Below are positions 33,191-41,704 of a stretch of 64,000 nucleotides of DNA, piece by piece. The stretch's first letter is position 1. Each line of letters opens with the position of its first letter. This DNA comes from Foliamicus sp963666765 (GTDB lineage: Bacteria > Pseudomonadota > Gammaproteobacteria > Steroidobacterales > Foliamicaceae), in NCBI GenBank assembly GCA_963666765.1, contig OY762933.1, forward strand, positions 868,001 to 932,000, given 5' to 3'. The notes under the pieces were generated by a model that was not told the origin of the DNA, did no database searches, and was given only the letters and a program-made list of their open reading frames with translations. The translations under genes were made by a program, and so were the position numbers.

Positions 33191-33620
33191 GCCGCGATGC
33201 GAGCTGCCGCGCCCGATTGAGAAAGTCCTGAACCAGGCGGTCGCAAAGCGCCTCGAAGCTCCCGCGGAGCAGGAGATCCTGGGCCCTGCTGGAGAACTCG
33301 AACTCAATCCGGAGCGAAACGCGGCAGCCCGTGCCGGCGGGCTCAAACCGCCACTCTCCGCGCAAATGGCGAAATGGTCCGTCGCTCAACTTCATTATCA
33401 GCCGCCGCGGCCGCTCCATGCGGTTCAGCGTGGTCAGGCGCTGCCGGAATACCCCGCCTTTCAGGTCCAGGCTGGCGAGCGCCTCCTTCTCGTCCTGACG
33501 GTGAATCTCGGCGCCGGCGCAGCCACGCAGAAAGCCCGGGTAGTCCTCCACCGCGGCCACCAGATCGAAAACAGTCTCGGGCGAACCGGGTGTCAAGGCC
33601 TCTCTGGAGATTTCACGCAT
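33183..33620 (-). CDS. ratA: RatA/COQ10-family START-domain protein
   Basis: A 145-residue SRPBCC (START-like) lipid-binding fold protein. The N-terminus has SREALTPGSPETVFDLVAAV, then DYPGFLRGCAG, and the C-terminus FSSRAQDLLLRGSFEALCDR. Relatives bind ubiquinone (COQ10) in mitochondria; the E. coli protein was named as a ribosome-association toxin. The toxin role is not implied by sequence here. Divergent from smpB, coupled to rnfH. Confidence 0.93.
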   Translation of the reverse strand: MREISREALTPGSPETVFDLVAAVEDYPGFLRGCAGAEIHRQDEKEALASLDLKGGVFRQRLTTLNRMERPRRLIMKLSDGPFRHLRGEWRFEPAGTGCRVSLRIEFEFSSRAQDLLLRGSFEALCDRLVQDFLNRARQLASRRG

Positions 33621-33759
33621 TCCTTACCTGGTGTCTTTTACCTGAATGACACGTGGTTTCAGCCGGCGTCAGGGCCCTGCAAACCGCGCGATCTGCGCGC
33701 TGGCGCGTTATTCTACTGCCCTGGCCGGGGCGCTCCCTGCAACTCACGACCACACAACC

Positions 33760-34239
33760 ATGGCACGCAAACCACAACCGGGCCGCATTGCGGCAAATCG
33801 GCGGGCCTACCGCAATTTCGAGATCATCGAGGAACTCGACGCCGGGCTCGCGCTGCTGGGATGGGAGGTAAAAGCCCTGCGCGCCAATCGCGCCAGCCTT
33901 GCGGAGGCCTACGTTGCTATCCGCGACCGCGAAGCCTGGCTTACCGGCGCCAACTTTTCGCCGCTGCCGAACGCGAGCGCCCACCCGCCGCCGGTACCCG
34001 ACCGCAGCCGCAAGCTCCTTCTGCACCGCAACCAGATCGACCGCCTGGCCGGCAAGGTCCACCAGCGCGGCCTCGCCCTGGTGCCGCTGGCCCTGTACTG
34101 GAGTGGATCGAAGGTAAAACTGCGCATCGGACTGGGGCGGGGGCGCAAGCAGTACGACAAGCGCCGGCTGGACCAGGAACGCGACTGGCAGCGGGAAAAA
34201 CAGCGTCTTGCACGGCACAAGGCCACGGGGCGCTCCTGA
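33760..34239 (+). CDS. smpB: SsrA-binding protein SmpB
   Basis: A 159-residue tmRNA partner for rescue of stalled ribosomes. Conserved parts: NRRAYRNFEIIEELDAGL, LLGWEVKALRANRASLAEAY, a GLALVPLALYWSGSKVKLRI strand pair and the basic tail RGRKQYDKRR, which reads as the mRNA-channel helix. The ATG at 33760 gives the standard start MARKP; upstream in-frame codons are non-conserved. No tmRNA gene follows in the next 70 bases. Confidence 0.97.
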   Translation: MARKPQPGRIAANRRAYRNFEIIEELDAGLALLGWEVKALRANRASLAEAYVAIRDREAWLTGANFSPLPNASAHPPPVPDRSRKLLLHRNQIDRLAGKVHQRGLALVPLALYWSGSKVKLRIGLGRGRKQYDKRRLDQERDWQREKQRLARHKATGRS

Positions 34240-34311
34240 GCCGCGCGTGTGCCCGGGCACACAGGTTTGTATAGCATAATTCCGGGATCGGATTCCGGCG
34301 GGGGAGATTAA

Positions 34312-35214
34312 ATGGTGGTTTGCATGCGTCGCACGCTGTTAGCCGGGCCGCTTGCGGGCGTAGCGGCGCTGATTGCGGTCGCCTGTCCGGCTGCCGCACA
34401 GGTCAGCAACCAGGTCAGCACGAGCGCCGGTTGGTACATTGGGACCGGCATTGGCACCAACTGGGGTTCCACCCTTGAGCAGGAAGGCTGGAACCGGGAA
34501 AACTATTGTTATCCCGACGCGGCCTGCTTCGACCAGGATCCGATTCCAGACGTCTCAGGTTACCGCTGGAGTTATGACATCGACCTGGATGCCGGCGCCA
34601 CGATTGAAGTTTTTGCGGGACGCCAGTTCGGACGCGCCCGACTTGAGCTGGCAGTTCGCTTGCAACGCAACGACGCCGAGCAGCAGTTCACGGGAATCAC
34701 CTATTTTGACGGCGCGCCCATCCTCCCGCGCCCGGGCGGCGCGGTGGTTTCCAACAGCCAAGCCTATGTCGACAACTTCAACTCCCGGTCCTTCATGCTG
34801 AATGGTTACTATGATTTCCCCGGCGCATGGGGCCAGGTCACGCCTTATGTGGGAGTCGGCCTTGGTGTGGCCTCCATGGAACTGGCCGGCGTGCATTTCT
34901 CCACCGATTACCAGGACACCGCGGGCGGAAGCTACGATCCACCGCTTTCGTTCTACGACTCGATCCAGGACGCGGATTTCCGCGACACCCGGTTCCAATG
35001 GGGCGCCTACGCCGGCGCCGACTTCCCGATGACGGACCGACTACTGCTGGGAATCAAGCTGAGCTACTCCAGCGCCGGCGATTACGAGGACACCGGCGCC
35101 TACGAAATCCATCCCTTTCACGCGCAGGATTCCGATTTCACGAACACGACACGCCTGAGCGGCCCTCGTGACCTCTCCCTGGCTATCACCCTGAAACGCC
35201 TCATCGGATCCTGA
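34312..35214 (+). CDS. Outer-membrane beta-barrel protein, OmpA/OprG-like size
   Basis: A 300-residue exported protein with a signal peptide (LLAGPLAGVAALIAVACPAAAQ). The mature part alternates aromatic and hydrophobic residues in strands (YIGTGIGTNWG, RSFMLNGYYDFPG, VTPYVGVGLGVASMELAG, RFQWGAYAGADFPM, LLLGIKLSYSSAG) and ends in a strand LSLAITLKRLIGS. This is the pattern of an eight- to ten-stranded barrel. A GGGGAG ribosome site precedes the ATG. Ligand unknown. Confidence 0.8.
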   Translation: MVVCMRRTLLAGPLAGVAALIAVACPAAAQVSNQVSTSAGWYIGTGIGTNWGSTLEQEGWNRENYCYPDAACFDQDPIPDVSGYRWSYDIDLDAGATIEVFAGRQFGRARLELAVRLQRNDAEQQFTGITYFDGAPILPRPGGAVVSNSQAYVDNFNSRSFMLNGYYDFPGAWGQVTPYVGVGLGVASMELAGVHFSTDYQDTAGGSYDPPLSFYDSIQDADFRDTRFQWGAYAGADFPMTDRLLLGIKLSYSSAGDYEDTGAYEIHPFHAQDSDFTNTTRLSGPRDLSLAITLKRLIGS

Positions 35215-35292
35215 GCATACGGACTCTATGATGTTTCGCCCCAACCAGGCCCCGCGAACACAGACCGCCGGATTCGGCACAGGAGCCAGACC

Positions 35293-37053
35293 GTGAGCGA
35301 TCCATCGGCCACGACCACGAACGTTCGCTACGAACCGAACGACAGGCTTCCGACGCCGCTGTCGTTCGGCCTTGGCCTGCAGTTCGCGGTGCTTTGCATA
35401 GCCGGCATCGTCCTGACCCCGGCAATCGTGATTCGCGCTGCCGGCGGCGGCGAATCCTATCTTTCCTGGGCGGTCTTTACCGCGGTCGCCATCAGCGGCG
35501 TCACTACCATCCTGCAAGCCGTTCGCATTGGGCGCGTGGGATCAGGCTACGTGCTGGTCATGGGTACTTCCGCGACCTTCATCGCCGTATGCATTGCCGC
35601 GATAGCCAAGGGCGGACCAGCCATGCTGGGCACTCTGGTCATCATCGCTTCGCTGTTCCAGTTCGTGCTCTCCGGGCGGTTGTCGTTGCTGCGCCGGATA
35701 CTGACGCCGACCGTGTCCGGCACAGTAATCATGCTGATTGCGGTGACCGTGATGCCGGTCGCCTTCGACATGCTGAAGGAACTACCCGAAGGCGCGCCGT
35801 CCTTCGCTACTCCGCTCACCGTGGTCACCACCCTGCTGGTCATCGTGACCATCGCCCTGCGGGGAAATACCGTACTCCGATTGTGGGCGCCCCTCATCGG
35901 AGTCGTCGTGGGATCGGTTCTTGCGGGTTTCTACGGCCTGTACGACACGCGACTGGTCGCGGAAGCCGGCTGGATCGGGCTTCCGGCCGGGAACTGGCCG
36001 GGGATCAATCTCGATTTCGGCCCGGTCTTCTGGAGCCTGTTGCCGGCCTTTGTCTTCGCCACCCTGGTAGGCGCCATCGAGACCATCGGCGACGGGCTCG
36101 CCATACAGCGAGTTTCGTGGCGCAAACCGCGCGCGCCGGATTTCCGGGCGGTCCAGGGCGCCGTGGCGGCCGACGGCGTCGGCAACCTCTTGTCGGGTCT
36201 CGCCGGGACGGTCCCCAACACCACCTATTCCACCAGCGTCTCGGTGACCGAGCTGACCGGCGTAGGGGCCCGCAGAGTGGGGATCGCCGTGGGGGCGATC
36301 TTCCTGGCGGTCGCTTTCCTGCCCAAGGCGCTTGCCATGATCCTGGCCATACCGGGACCGGTGGTGGCGGCCTATGTCATCGTTCTCATGGCGATGCTGT
36401 TCATGGTGGGCATAAAACTGGTGATCCAGGACGGAATGAACGCCTGCAACGGCCTCATCTGCGGAGTGTCCTTCTGGATCGGCGCCGGCTTCCAGGCCGG
36501 CGTCATATTCCCGGAGTTCTTCTCGGAGTTTGCCGGCGGGATGATGGAGAACGGCATGACCGCCGGCGGGCTCACGGCGGTGCTCATGACCCTCTTTCTC
36601 GAACTCACGGCGCCGCGCCGCCGCCGGCTGGAGGCAGAGTTCAACGTTTCCGCCCTGCCGAAAATCCAGGAATTCCTGGAGTCGTTCACGAAACGCAGCG
36701 GCTGGTCGGATGCCATGGCCGGCCGGCTGCAGGCCGCCAGCGAGGAAACCCTGCTGACCCTGCTCGACCACCGGGACGACGAGCACCAAGCCAAGCGGCG
36801 CCTGCTGCTGGTAGCGCACAAGGAAGGCGACGGCGCCGTACTGGAACTGATCGCGGCGCCCGGGGAGGGCAACGTGGAGGACCGGATGGCCCTGCTGGTG
36901 GAACAGAGTTCCAGCCAGGCGCCGGAACAGGAGGTCTCGCTGCGCCTGCTGCGCGGCCTGGCCTCGTCGGTCCACCACCAGCAATACCACGACACCGACA
37001 TCATCACCGTTCGCGTTGACGCAACGCGGACCGGCGCGGGAACCGCAGGATGA
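35293..37053 (+). CDS. NCS2-family nucleobase permease fused to a histidine-kinase-like ATPase domain
   Basis: A 586-residue protein. Residues 20 to about 445 form a 12-14 segment NCS2/SLC23 transporter (xanthine, uracil or similar), with the usual FVFATLVGAIETIGDGLAIQ and GTVPNTTYSTSVSVTELTGV regions. After a basic linker (PRRRRLEAEF) residues about 455-580 look like a compact, degenerate HATPase (RsbW-like) domain: an N-box-like RLQAASEETLLTLL, central strands and a final LRLLRGLASSVHHQ plus DIITVRV. The GTG start has an AGGAG site seven bases upstream. The fusion suggests that transport is sensed or regulated through this domain. Confidence 0.8.
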   Translation: MSDPSATTTNVRYEPNDRLPTPLSFGLGLQFAVLCIAGIVLTPAIVIRAAGGGESYLSWAVFTAVAISGVTTILQAVRIGRVGSGYVLVMGTSATFIAVCIAAIAKGGPAMLGTLVIIASLFQFVLSGRLSLLRRILTPTVSGTVIMLIAVTVMPVAFDMLKELPEGAPSFATPLTVVTTLLVIVTIALRGNTVLRLWAPLIGVVVGSVLAGFYGLYDTRLVAEAGWIGLPAGNWPGINLDFGPVFWSLLPAFVFATLVGAIETIGDGLAIQRVSWRKPRAPDFRAVQGAVAADGVGNLLSGLAGTVPNTTYSTSVSVTELTGVGARRVGIAVGAIFLAVAFLPKALAMILAIPGPVVAAYVIVLMAMLFMVGIKLVIQDGMNACNGLICGVSFWIGAGFQAGVIFPEFFSEFAGGMMENGMTAGGLTAVLMTLFLELTAPRRRRLEAEFNVSALPKIQEFLESFTKRSGWSDAMAGRLQAASEETLLTLLDHRDDEHQAKRRLLLVAHKEGDGAVLELIAAPGEGNVEDRMALLVEQSSSQAPEQEVSLRLLRGLASSVHHQQYHDTDIITVRVDATRTGAGTAG

Positions 37054-37174
37054 AACGGTTGGCAATTGTGCAGCAAAAGCTGCACGGCGCTCAGCGCTCA
37101 GCGCTGATCCAGCCGGAAATGATGCTGTCTTTTGGCCTTTATAATCCGGCCTGCCAACCAAGGAGAATGAAGCC

Positions 37175-37462
37175 ATGACAGAAGTGCTCATCCGTCGCTT
37201 GCTGGGGTATTCGTTGGAAGAATTGCTCCCTTGGCAAAAGCTCGACAAGAGCCAGGGCGCAGCCCGGTTTGCCCGAGCATGGCGGGAATACAACAAACAT
37301 GCGATAGCGCGCGTTGTGGCGCGCGCGTCCGATGGTGACCCGCATGCCATGAGATGGGTTGAGGAGAGACTGGCGAAGATCGAAGCCGGCGAAAGTCGCG
37401 GCTGGCAAAGATCGCAACTTGCGCCAGAGGATATTTCCGAAGAAACGTCGGAGAGCCCTTAA
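37175..37462 (+). CDS. Hypothetical 95-residue protein
   Basis: Small soluble protein with an AAGGAGA ribosome site eight bases before the ATG, which makes the gene credible. Helical by eye: MTEVLIRRLLGYSLEELLPW, then DKSQGAARFARAWREYNKHA and HAMRWVEERLAKIEAGE. No cysteine or metal motif. A TATAAT box at 37140-37145 stands upstream without a good -35. No family recognised. Confidence 0.6.
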   Translation: MTEVLIRRLLGYSLEELLPWQKLDKSQGAARFARAWREYNKHAIARVVARASDGDPHAMRWVEERLAKIEAGESRGWQRSQLAPEDISEETSESP

Positions 37463-37557
37463 ATCTCAAGCGGCAGAGCGGCATCGCATAGCGTTAACAG
37501 GCCCTAACATCCCTGCTGTGTAAAACGGCGTTTTCGGCCGAAGCGTATGCGGAAATC

Positions 37558-38100
37558 CTAAAGCCCGGGAGGTTCGGCGCCTGCGGGCTCCGGTCCCGGG
37601 AAGAACCAGTCCGGTCCCGCGCAAGGCGTTTCCAGCATCAGTGACGCGGAGACCGTTTCCGACGGAAAATCTTCAATCTCAACCAGGTCGGCCAGGTCGC
37701 CGCGGACCGTGGGGGTGCAGTTGGCTCCGTCGCCGTCGGCATCGACCCATGCATAAACGACCAGGCCCTCACCTCCTTCGACCGGGTAGTCGAAGCTGAA
37801 ACTCGAAGTCCCGAGAACCGTCTCGAAGCCCTCGACGATTTCCAGTGGATAGCGCAGGTCCCCGGCGCCGGTCCATGCGTGATAAACGGACAGGCGCACG
37901 CTCGCCGCAGGGTCGATTTCGCCGGCGGCGGCGATTTCGACCGTGAGGTCCACCGGAATCGGAGGCGCCGGCGGCTCTTCGCCGGTGCAGCCGAAACACA
38001 GCCCGGCAATCAGAACCGGCGCCGTCGTGCGAGCGGCGCGCATCGTGAGTAAGGAGAAAATCGAGGATCCCCTGGTCTTGACGGATGGCTGCCTGCTCAT
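37558..38100 (-). CDS. Probable exported lipoprotein, unknown function
   Basis: A 180-residue protein with a hydrophobic segment (APVLIAGLCFGC) followed by a Pro-rich stretch; C38 may be lipidated, though the box is not canonical. The mature part is beta-rich and acidic (LTVEIAAAGEIDPAASVRLS ... YAWVDADGDGANCTP), similar in style to small surface beta-sandwich proteins. The ATG overlaps the preceding amidohydrolase stop (ATGA), and a GGAGG site lies about nine bases upstream. An alternative start at 38043 would give a shorter signal sequence. Confidence 0.65.
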   Translation of the reverse strand: MSRQPSVKTRGSSIFSLLTMRAARTTAPVLIAGLCFGCTGEEPPAPPIPVDLTVEIAAAGEIDPAASVRLSVYHAWTGAGDLRYPLEIVEGFETVLGTSSFSFDYPVEGGEGLVVYAWVDADGDGANCTPTVRGDLADLVEIEDFPSETVSASLMLETPCAGPDWFFPGPEPAGAEPPGL

Positions 38101-39140
38101 GATTCGTGGTCCTCCAGCACGATCTTCGGCATGCCGAAGACCCGCGTGAAATTGTCGGCGAGGATCAGACGCATCTCCTCCGTCGTGTAACCGACCTCCT
38201 TCATGCCCGCAACGAAAGCCTCAAGGTGTGACTGGACGTAGCCGGGCAGCTGCGGCCCATCGGACCCGTACAGCAACTTCTCGATCACGCCGCCCGCCCT
38301 GATGCGCTCCAGATAGTCGTGCAGAACATGCTCAGCCCGCTCGGCGCCCAGCGCCCCGGGTTCCAGGTACACGTTCGGATATCGCCGGGCGAGGTCGATC
38401 GCCGAGTCGGTATGGGTCAGCGCCCGGTTGAAACTGTCGTAGCCGGAGTGACCGAGTATGAAAATCGCGTCGGGATACCGCTGTATGGCGTCCTCCAGGT
38501 AGGCGGGATCGCAATACGCCGGCTCGGTGCGCGTGCCCGGATTCGGGCTGGTGCCGGTGTGCAGGTAAATGGGTGTGCCCTGCCGCGCCGCAATCTCGTA
38601 GACCCCGTATAAGCGCTCGTCATCCAGACGGACCTGCTGGTGCCCATGCGCGAGCTTGATGCCGACCATGCCGTGCTTCTCGATCGCCTCTTCCATCTGC
38701 CGCAGTTGCTCCGGTCCGTCCAGGTTCCAGTGGTCGACCCGCAGGCTCGCAAAACCGAACAGGCGGTCGGGATCCACCGCGACCTGTTCGGCTACGTGGT
38801 CATTGGTGGCGATGCCGGTGGTGGCCGGACTCCACAGTGCAAATACCGCTCCGGCGCTGATGCCGGCGTCGTCCAGCGTGCTGAGAATGCTCTCGCCGTC
38901 AAGACGGTTGTTCATGAAGACCCCCATGGTCCATTTCAGGCCGGTCGGCACGCGGTCCGTGAGGCGTTTCCTGAAGCGGGGCGGCGTCCCGGCCCAGGTT
39001 CCGGTATGCAGGTGCATGTCGATCACGGCGAGCCTTTCGCCGTTAACGGCAACTCCCAGGTGCTCGGACCCACTGGCCCATCCAGTCACGGAGAGCGCGA
39101 CAATCGGCAGGATGAATCGCTTGAAAACGGAGATCTTCAT
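38097..39140 (-). CDS. Exported amidohydrolase-2 family metal hydrolase
   Basis: A 347-residue TIM-barrel hydrolase with an N-terminal signal peptide (FILPIVALSVTGWASGS). Metal-binding motifs are IDMHLHTG after strand 1, KLAHGHQ, PIYLHTGTS, FILGHSGYD and LLYGSDGPQ after the last strand. These fit the amidohydrolase-2 group that includes decarboxylases and lactonases; periplasmic location is unusual and the substrate is unknown. It is in a leftward run with an alpha/beta hydrolase upstream and a lipoprotein downstream. Confidence 0.85.
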   Translation of the reverse strand: MKISVFKRFILPIVALSVTGWASGSEHLGVAVNGERLAVIDMHLHTGTWAGTPPRFRKRLTDRVPTGLKWTMGVFMNNRLDGESILSTLDDAGISAGAVFALWSPATTGIATNDHVAEQVAVDPDRLFGFASLRVDHWNLDGPEQLRQMEEAIEKHGMVGIKLAHGHQQVRLDDERLYGVYEIAARQGTPIYLHTGTSPNPGTRTEPAYCDPAYLEDAIQRYPDAIFILGHSGYDSFNRALTHTDSAIDLARRYPNVYLEPGALGAERAEHVLHDYLERIRAGGVIEKLLYGSDGPQLPGYVQSHLEAFVAGMKEVGYTTEEMRLILADNFTRVFGMPKIVLEDHES

Positions 39141-39162
39141 ATTGCTTTGTCCTCGGTCGTGA

Positions 39163-40209
39163 TTATTTCCGGGCGAACCGGGCGCGTCCGCCGGTTATTC
39201 CGGCATGCCGGTCGAGTTCCTCGAGGAAACCCCTGGCCGCCGCGTCGTCGTTCAGCCAGGCGTCCAGGAACGCAGTAGAAACGCCGGCCAGGATCGTCTG
39301 GCCCTCGGTGTCAGGGGCGCCGCCGCGGTTTTGCGGGCCGCCCCTGTCGTCGCGGCAGATGAGCCCGCCCAGGTAATGATCGCCTTCCTCGAGCACCACG
39401 GAGTACTTGTTGCCCGGAGGGCTGTGTTCGTATGCCTGCAGGCGCCACTCCCAGGGGTAGATGACACCGTCGCCTGCGTTGCGGGTATCCCGTGTGCCGC
39501 CGCTGACCATCATCGGTCCCCGTAACTGCGCGAAGGCGCCGTCGGCCATCTGCGGCATCGGACCCGGGCCGCTCATGATGATGGCCGCATCAAAGTCCAG
39601 CGCGTAGCTCACGTTCCCGGAACCTTCCGGGTCCTTGAGCGGCAGACCCCAGATGATCTGCGCGATCATGCCGCCGAAGGAATGGCCTGCCATCACCTTT
39701 CGGCCGTAGTCGATGTTGCCGGTCAGTCCCGGTATTTCCTCACCGGGCGCAAACAGCGCGCCGAGCACCCGTTCGACGTCGGATATGCGGATGTAGTGCA
39801 GCCCGGTGGCGTCCTGCGGCCTGAGCCTGACCGGAGACGTCGGACAGTCGGGATGCTCCGGCTGCACAACCACGTAGCCGTGCGAGGCCCAATGGTCGGT
39901 CAATCCGGAATAGCTCTCGCGGTAGCAGGCGAAACCGTGCGAGAACACCACAAGCGGAAAGGGCCCCTCCCCCTCCGGAAACGCGAGGCGCGCCCGCAGG
40001 CTTCTCTGGTCAGCCTCCGACGGCAGCACATGGTTGTCGATCACCTGGACGCTGTACGGCCCCGATTCCGTCTTGTAGGCCTCCGGCGCGCCTTCCGTGT
40101 GCGCGGTCGCCGGCCAGCATGCGGCAGCGATCAGAGCCAGCAGCATCGCGGCCGGGCCTGCAACCGCTCTGCATTGGGCAACGTCCGGACGCCGATTCAA
40201 GTGCCGCAT
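39163..40209 (-). CDS. Exported alpha/beta hydrolase of the PAF-acetylhydrolase/dienelactone hydrolase type
   Basis: A 348-residue serine hydrolase. The start at 40209 (MRHLNRRPDVAQ) gives a signal peptide (AAMLLALIAAACWPATAHT). The oxyanion region is PLVVFSHGFACYRESY, the nucleophile elbow is MAGHSFGGM, and VVLEEGDHYLGG holds the likely catalytic histidine. Similar proteins hydrolyse short-chain esters or polyesters such as PET and cutin; activity here is not established. It lies 22 bases before the amidohydrolase, so they are probably co-transcribed. Confidence 0.8.
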   Translation of the reverse strand: MRHLNRRPDVAQCRAVAGPAAMLLALIAAACWPATAHTEGAPEAYKTESGPYSVQVIDNHVLPSEADQRSLRARLAFPEGEGPFPLVVFSHGFACYRESYSGLTDHWASHGYVVVQPEHPDCPTSPVRLRPQDATGLHYIRISDVERVLGALFAPGEEIPGLTGNIDYGRKVMAGHSFGGMIAQIIWGLPLKDPEGSGNVSYALDFDAAIIMSGPGPMPQMADGAFAQLRGPMMVSGGTRDTRNAGDGVIYPWEWRLQAYEHSPPGNKYSVVLEEGDHYLGGLICRDDRGGPQNRGGAPDTEGQTILAGVSTAFLDAWLNDDAAARGFLEELDRHAGITGGRARFARK

Positions 40210-40403
40210 GAACTCCAGGCCCTCCTCTGGATGGGAAAGTCTACAATGCGCCGTGCAAGGACAACCCCGGCGCGGCCTGTGTCCATGCAACGACCGGGAA
40301 GCTTCTTCGCTAGCGCAGTGCAGGCGCGGCGGAAGCGGGCAATGCTATCGAACGAAAGCACACGGTTCTTTCCATCCTTGAGCTATTTCGCCTGATGCAC
40401 AAA

Positions 40404-41249
40404 TCAATCACCGCACTTGTCGATACGAGCCTGTATCAGTTCCACTTTTCCCTCGTCTTCCGCTGCGCTCAGCGCCCCTGCAAGAACGATCTCACCCATC
40501 GGAAACGAACCAGGATCAGGACATCTGTATGCACCGCTATTGAGGAGAAGTTCAACCATATCGACATTGGCCTCTTCAGCATTCAAAGCCGCAAGCAAGG
40601 GTGTGTAGAGATTCACATCCGCTCCAGCATCGATCAGAAGCCTGACGATTTCAGTGTGTCCTGCAACAATAGCCATTGTCAGGGGATTGAAAGACCGACC
40701 GTTTACGGTTCGTGCCGGGATCAAATTCACGTCGGCTCCAGCATCAATCAAGAGCCTGACAATATCCGTGCGACCAGTAGCCGCTGCCAATGCTACGGGA
40801 GTACCTTGCACAGTCTTGATGTCCACATGTGCACCTGCTTCGACCAAGATCCCTGCAATCTCCGTTTCACCCTGCAACGCTGCAAGTGACAGAGGTGTAA
40901 AGGCCACTAAGTCCGCTATGTTGTCGGCGCCAAAAACTGATCCGTATATCTCTTTTAGTTCCGCATCCAATGGCTCTTCGAAATTGACATCGAATCCAGC
41001 ATTCAATAGCAACCTGACAATCTCAGGGAAACCGGACAAAATAGCCAACATAAGTGGGAAGGATTCACTCACATCCACGTCAGCGTCGAGCAACTGCCGA
41101 ACCGTCGACGCGTCTCCGTCGCGGATCGCATCTTCCAGATCAGATGGCACAGTCGCGCCAGACTGTTGGTTGACTGCCTGCTGTGGAACCACAAACATCG
41201 CACCGAGCAGCAGCATTATCGGCACGGCACGCTTTCTATTTTCTGTCAT
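40404..41249 (-). CDS. Exported ankyrin-repeat protein
   Basis: A 281-residue protein with a signal peptide (VPIMLLLGAMFVVPQQ) and about five ankyrin repeats, each with the TPL-x-x-A / G-x-x-x-I-V-R-L-L-L/I-x-A-G-A-D-V-N pattern: SFPLMLAILSGFPEIVRLLL, FTPLSLAALQGETEIAGILV, TPVALAAATGRTDIVRLLI, NPLTMAIVAGHTEIVRLLI and TPLLAALNAEEANVDMVELL. Periplasmic ankyrin proteins bind partner proteins. It is the last gene of the leftward ankyrin operon and follows the 3' piece of the interrupted gene. GC is lower than in the core genes. Confidence 0.85.
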   Translation of the reverse strand: MTENRKRAVPIMLLLGAMFVVPQQAVNQQSGATVPSDLEDAIRDGDASTVRQLLDADVDVSESFPLMLAILSGFPEIVRLLLNAGFDVNFEEPLDAELKEIYGSVFGADNIADLVAFTPLSLAALQGETEIAGILVEAGAHVDIKTVQGTPVALAAATGRTDIVRLLIDAGADVNLIPARTVNGRSFNPLTMAIVAGHTEIVRLLIDAGADVNLYTPLLAALNAEEANVDMVELLLNSGAYRCPDPGSFPMGEIVLAGALSAAEDEGKVELIQARIDKCGD

Positions 41250-41311
41250 TGCGGATTCTCACTCCGATTACTGAGTCGGACAAGAAAACTGCGAAGCTAC
41301 TAACGCTCAAT

Positions 41312-41637
41312 TCAGCCACAGCTATTGATATCCGAGTACACACTGCAAAATGTCCTTGTGTACAGTTCCCAAGATCTCGTTTGTTGACGCACCAGCCAAT
41401 CCGAGGACAAAGCTGCCATAAACTTGGACCACTGTTCAGGCGAGTTCTGCTTTGTAGCACGCAGCAACGCCAGGGTTTCGAACAGATATAGAGCATCGGC
41501 CAATTTGCGACGCGCTGCGAGACCGGCTTCCTGCCGCAGCTTGCGCGTAGCGTCGATGCCGTTCATCAAGAGAAGAATATGGCGATTCTCCAAGTCGTGG
41601 TCTCTCAGTAGAATATCAAGATGCCGATTCGCGCTAG
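41312..41637 (-). pseudogene. 3' piece of an exported-protein gene interrupted by an IS
   Basis: Residues encoded here (HLDILLRDHDLENRH ... MNGIDATRKLRQEAGLAARR ... ending YSDINSCG) continue in frame with the piece at 43250-44379 once the insertion and one CTAG copy are removed. The reading frame stays open across the join (GCT AGC GCG AAT CGG CAT). On its own this piece has only weak start codons (TTG at 41593, ATG at 41566) and no ribosome site. It is helical and lacks a recognised domain. Confidence 0.85.
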
Positions 41638-41656
41638 CAGCCTGTCGGACTTAGGG
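41638..41656 (+). repeat. Left terminal inverted repeat of the IS
   Basis: CAGCCTGTCGGACTTAGGG, next to CTAG at 41634-41637. Confidence 0.9.
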
Positions 41657-41704
41657 GCTGTATTTTCTTACAATTGGGTCGGTCCAGGCCATAGGGTAAT
41701 CGAG

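Noticed and set aside
33183..33620. ratA-rnfH as a toxin-antitoxin pair
   Set aside because: The name is historical. The fold is a START/COQ10 lipid-binding domain and the gene order is a conserved housekeeping one.
34240..34311. tmRNA gene next to smpB
   Set aside because: The gap is too short and has no tRNA-like ends or CCA.
37138..37150. TATAAT as promoter for the 95-residue gene
   Set aside because: No acceptable -35 box lies 16-18 bases upstream (AAATGA there), so it is noted only as a possible -10.
37519..37535. AAAACGGCGTTTT as a terminator between converging genes
   Set aside because: The stem has six weak pairs and a one-base loop, with no U-tract in either direction.
40210..40403. 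A small gene between the hydrolase and ankyrin genes
   Set aside because: Open frames here are short, lack ribosome sites and have no coherent composition; I see nothing else in this interval.
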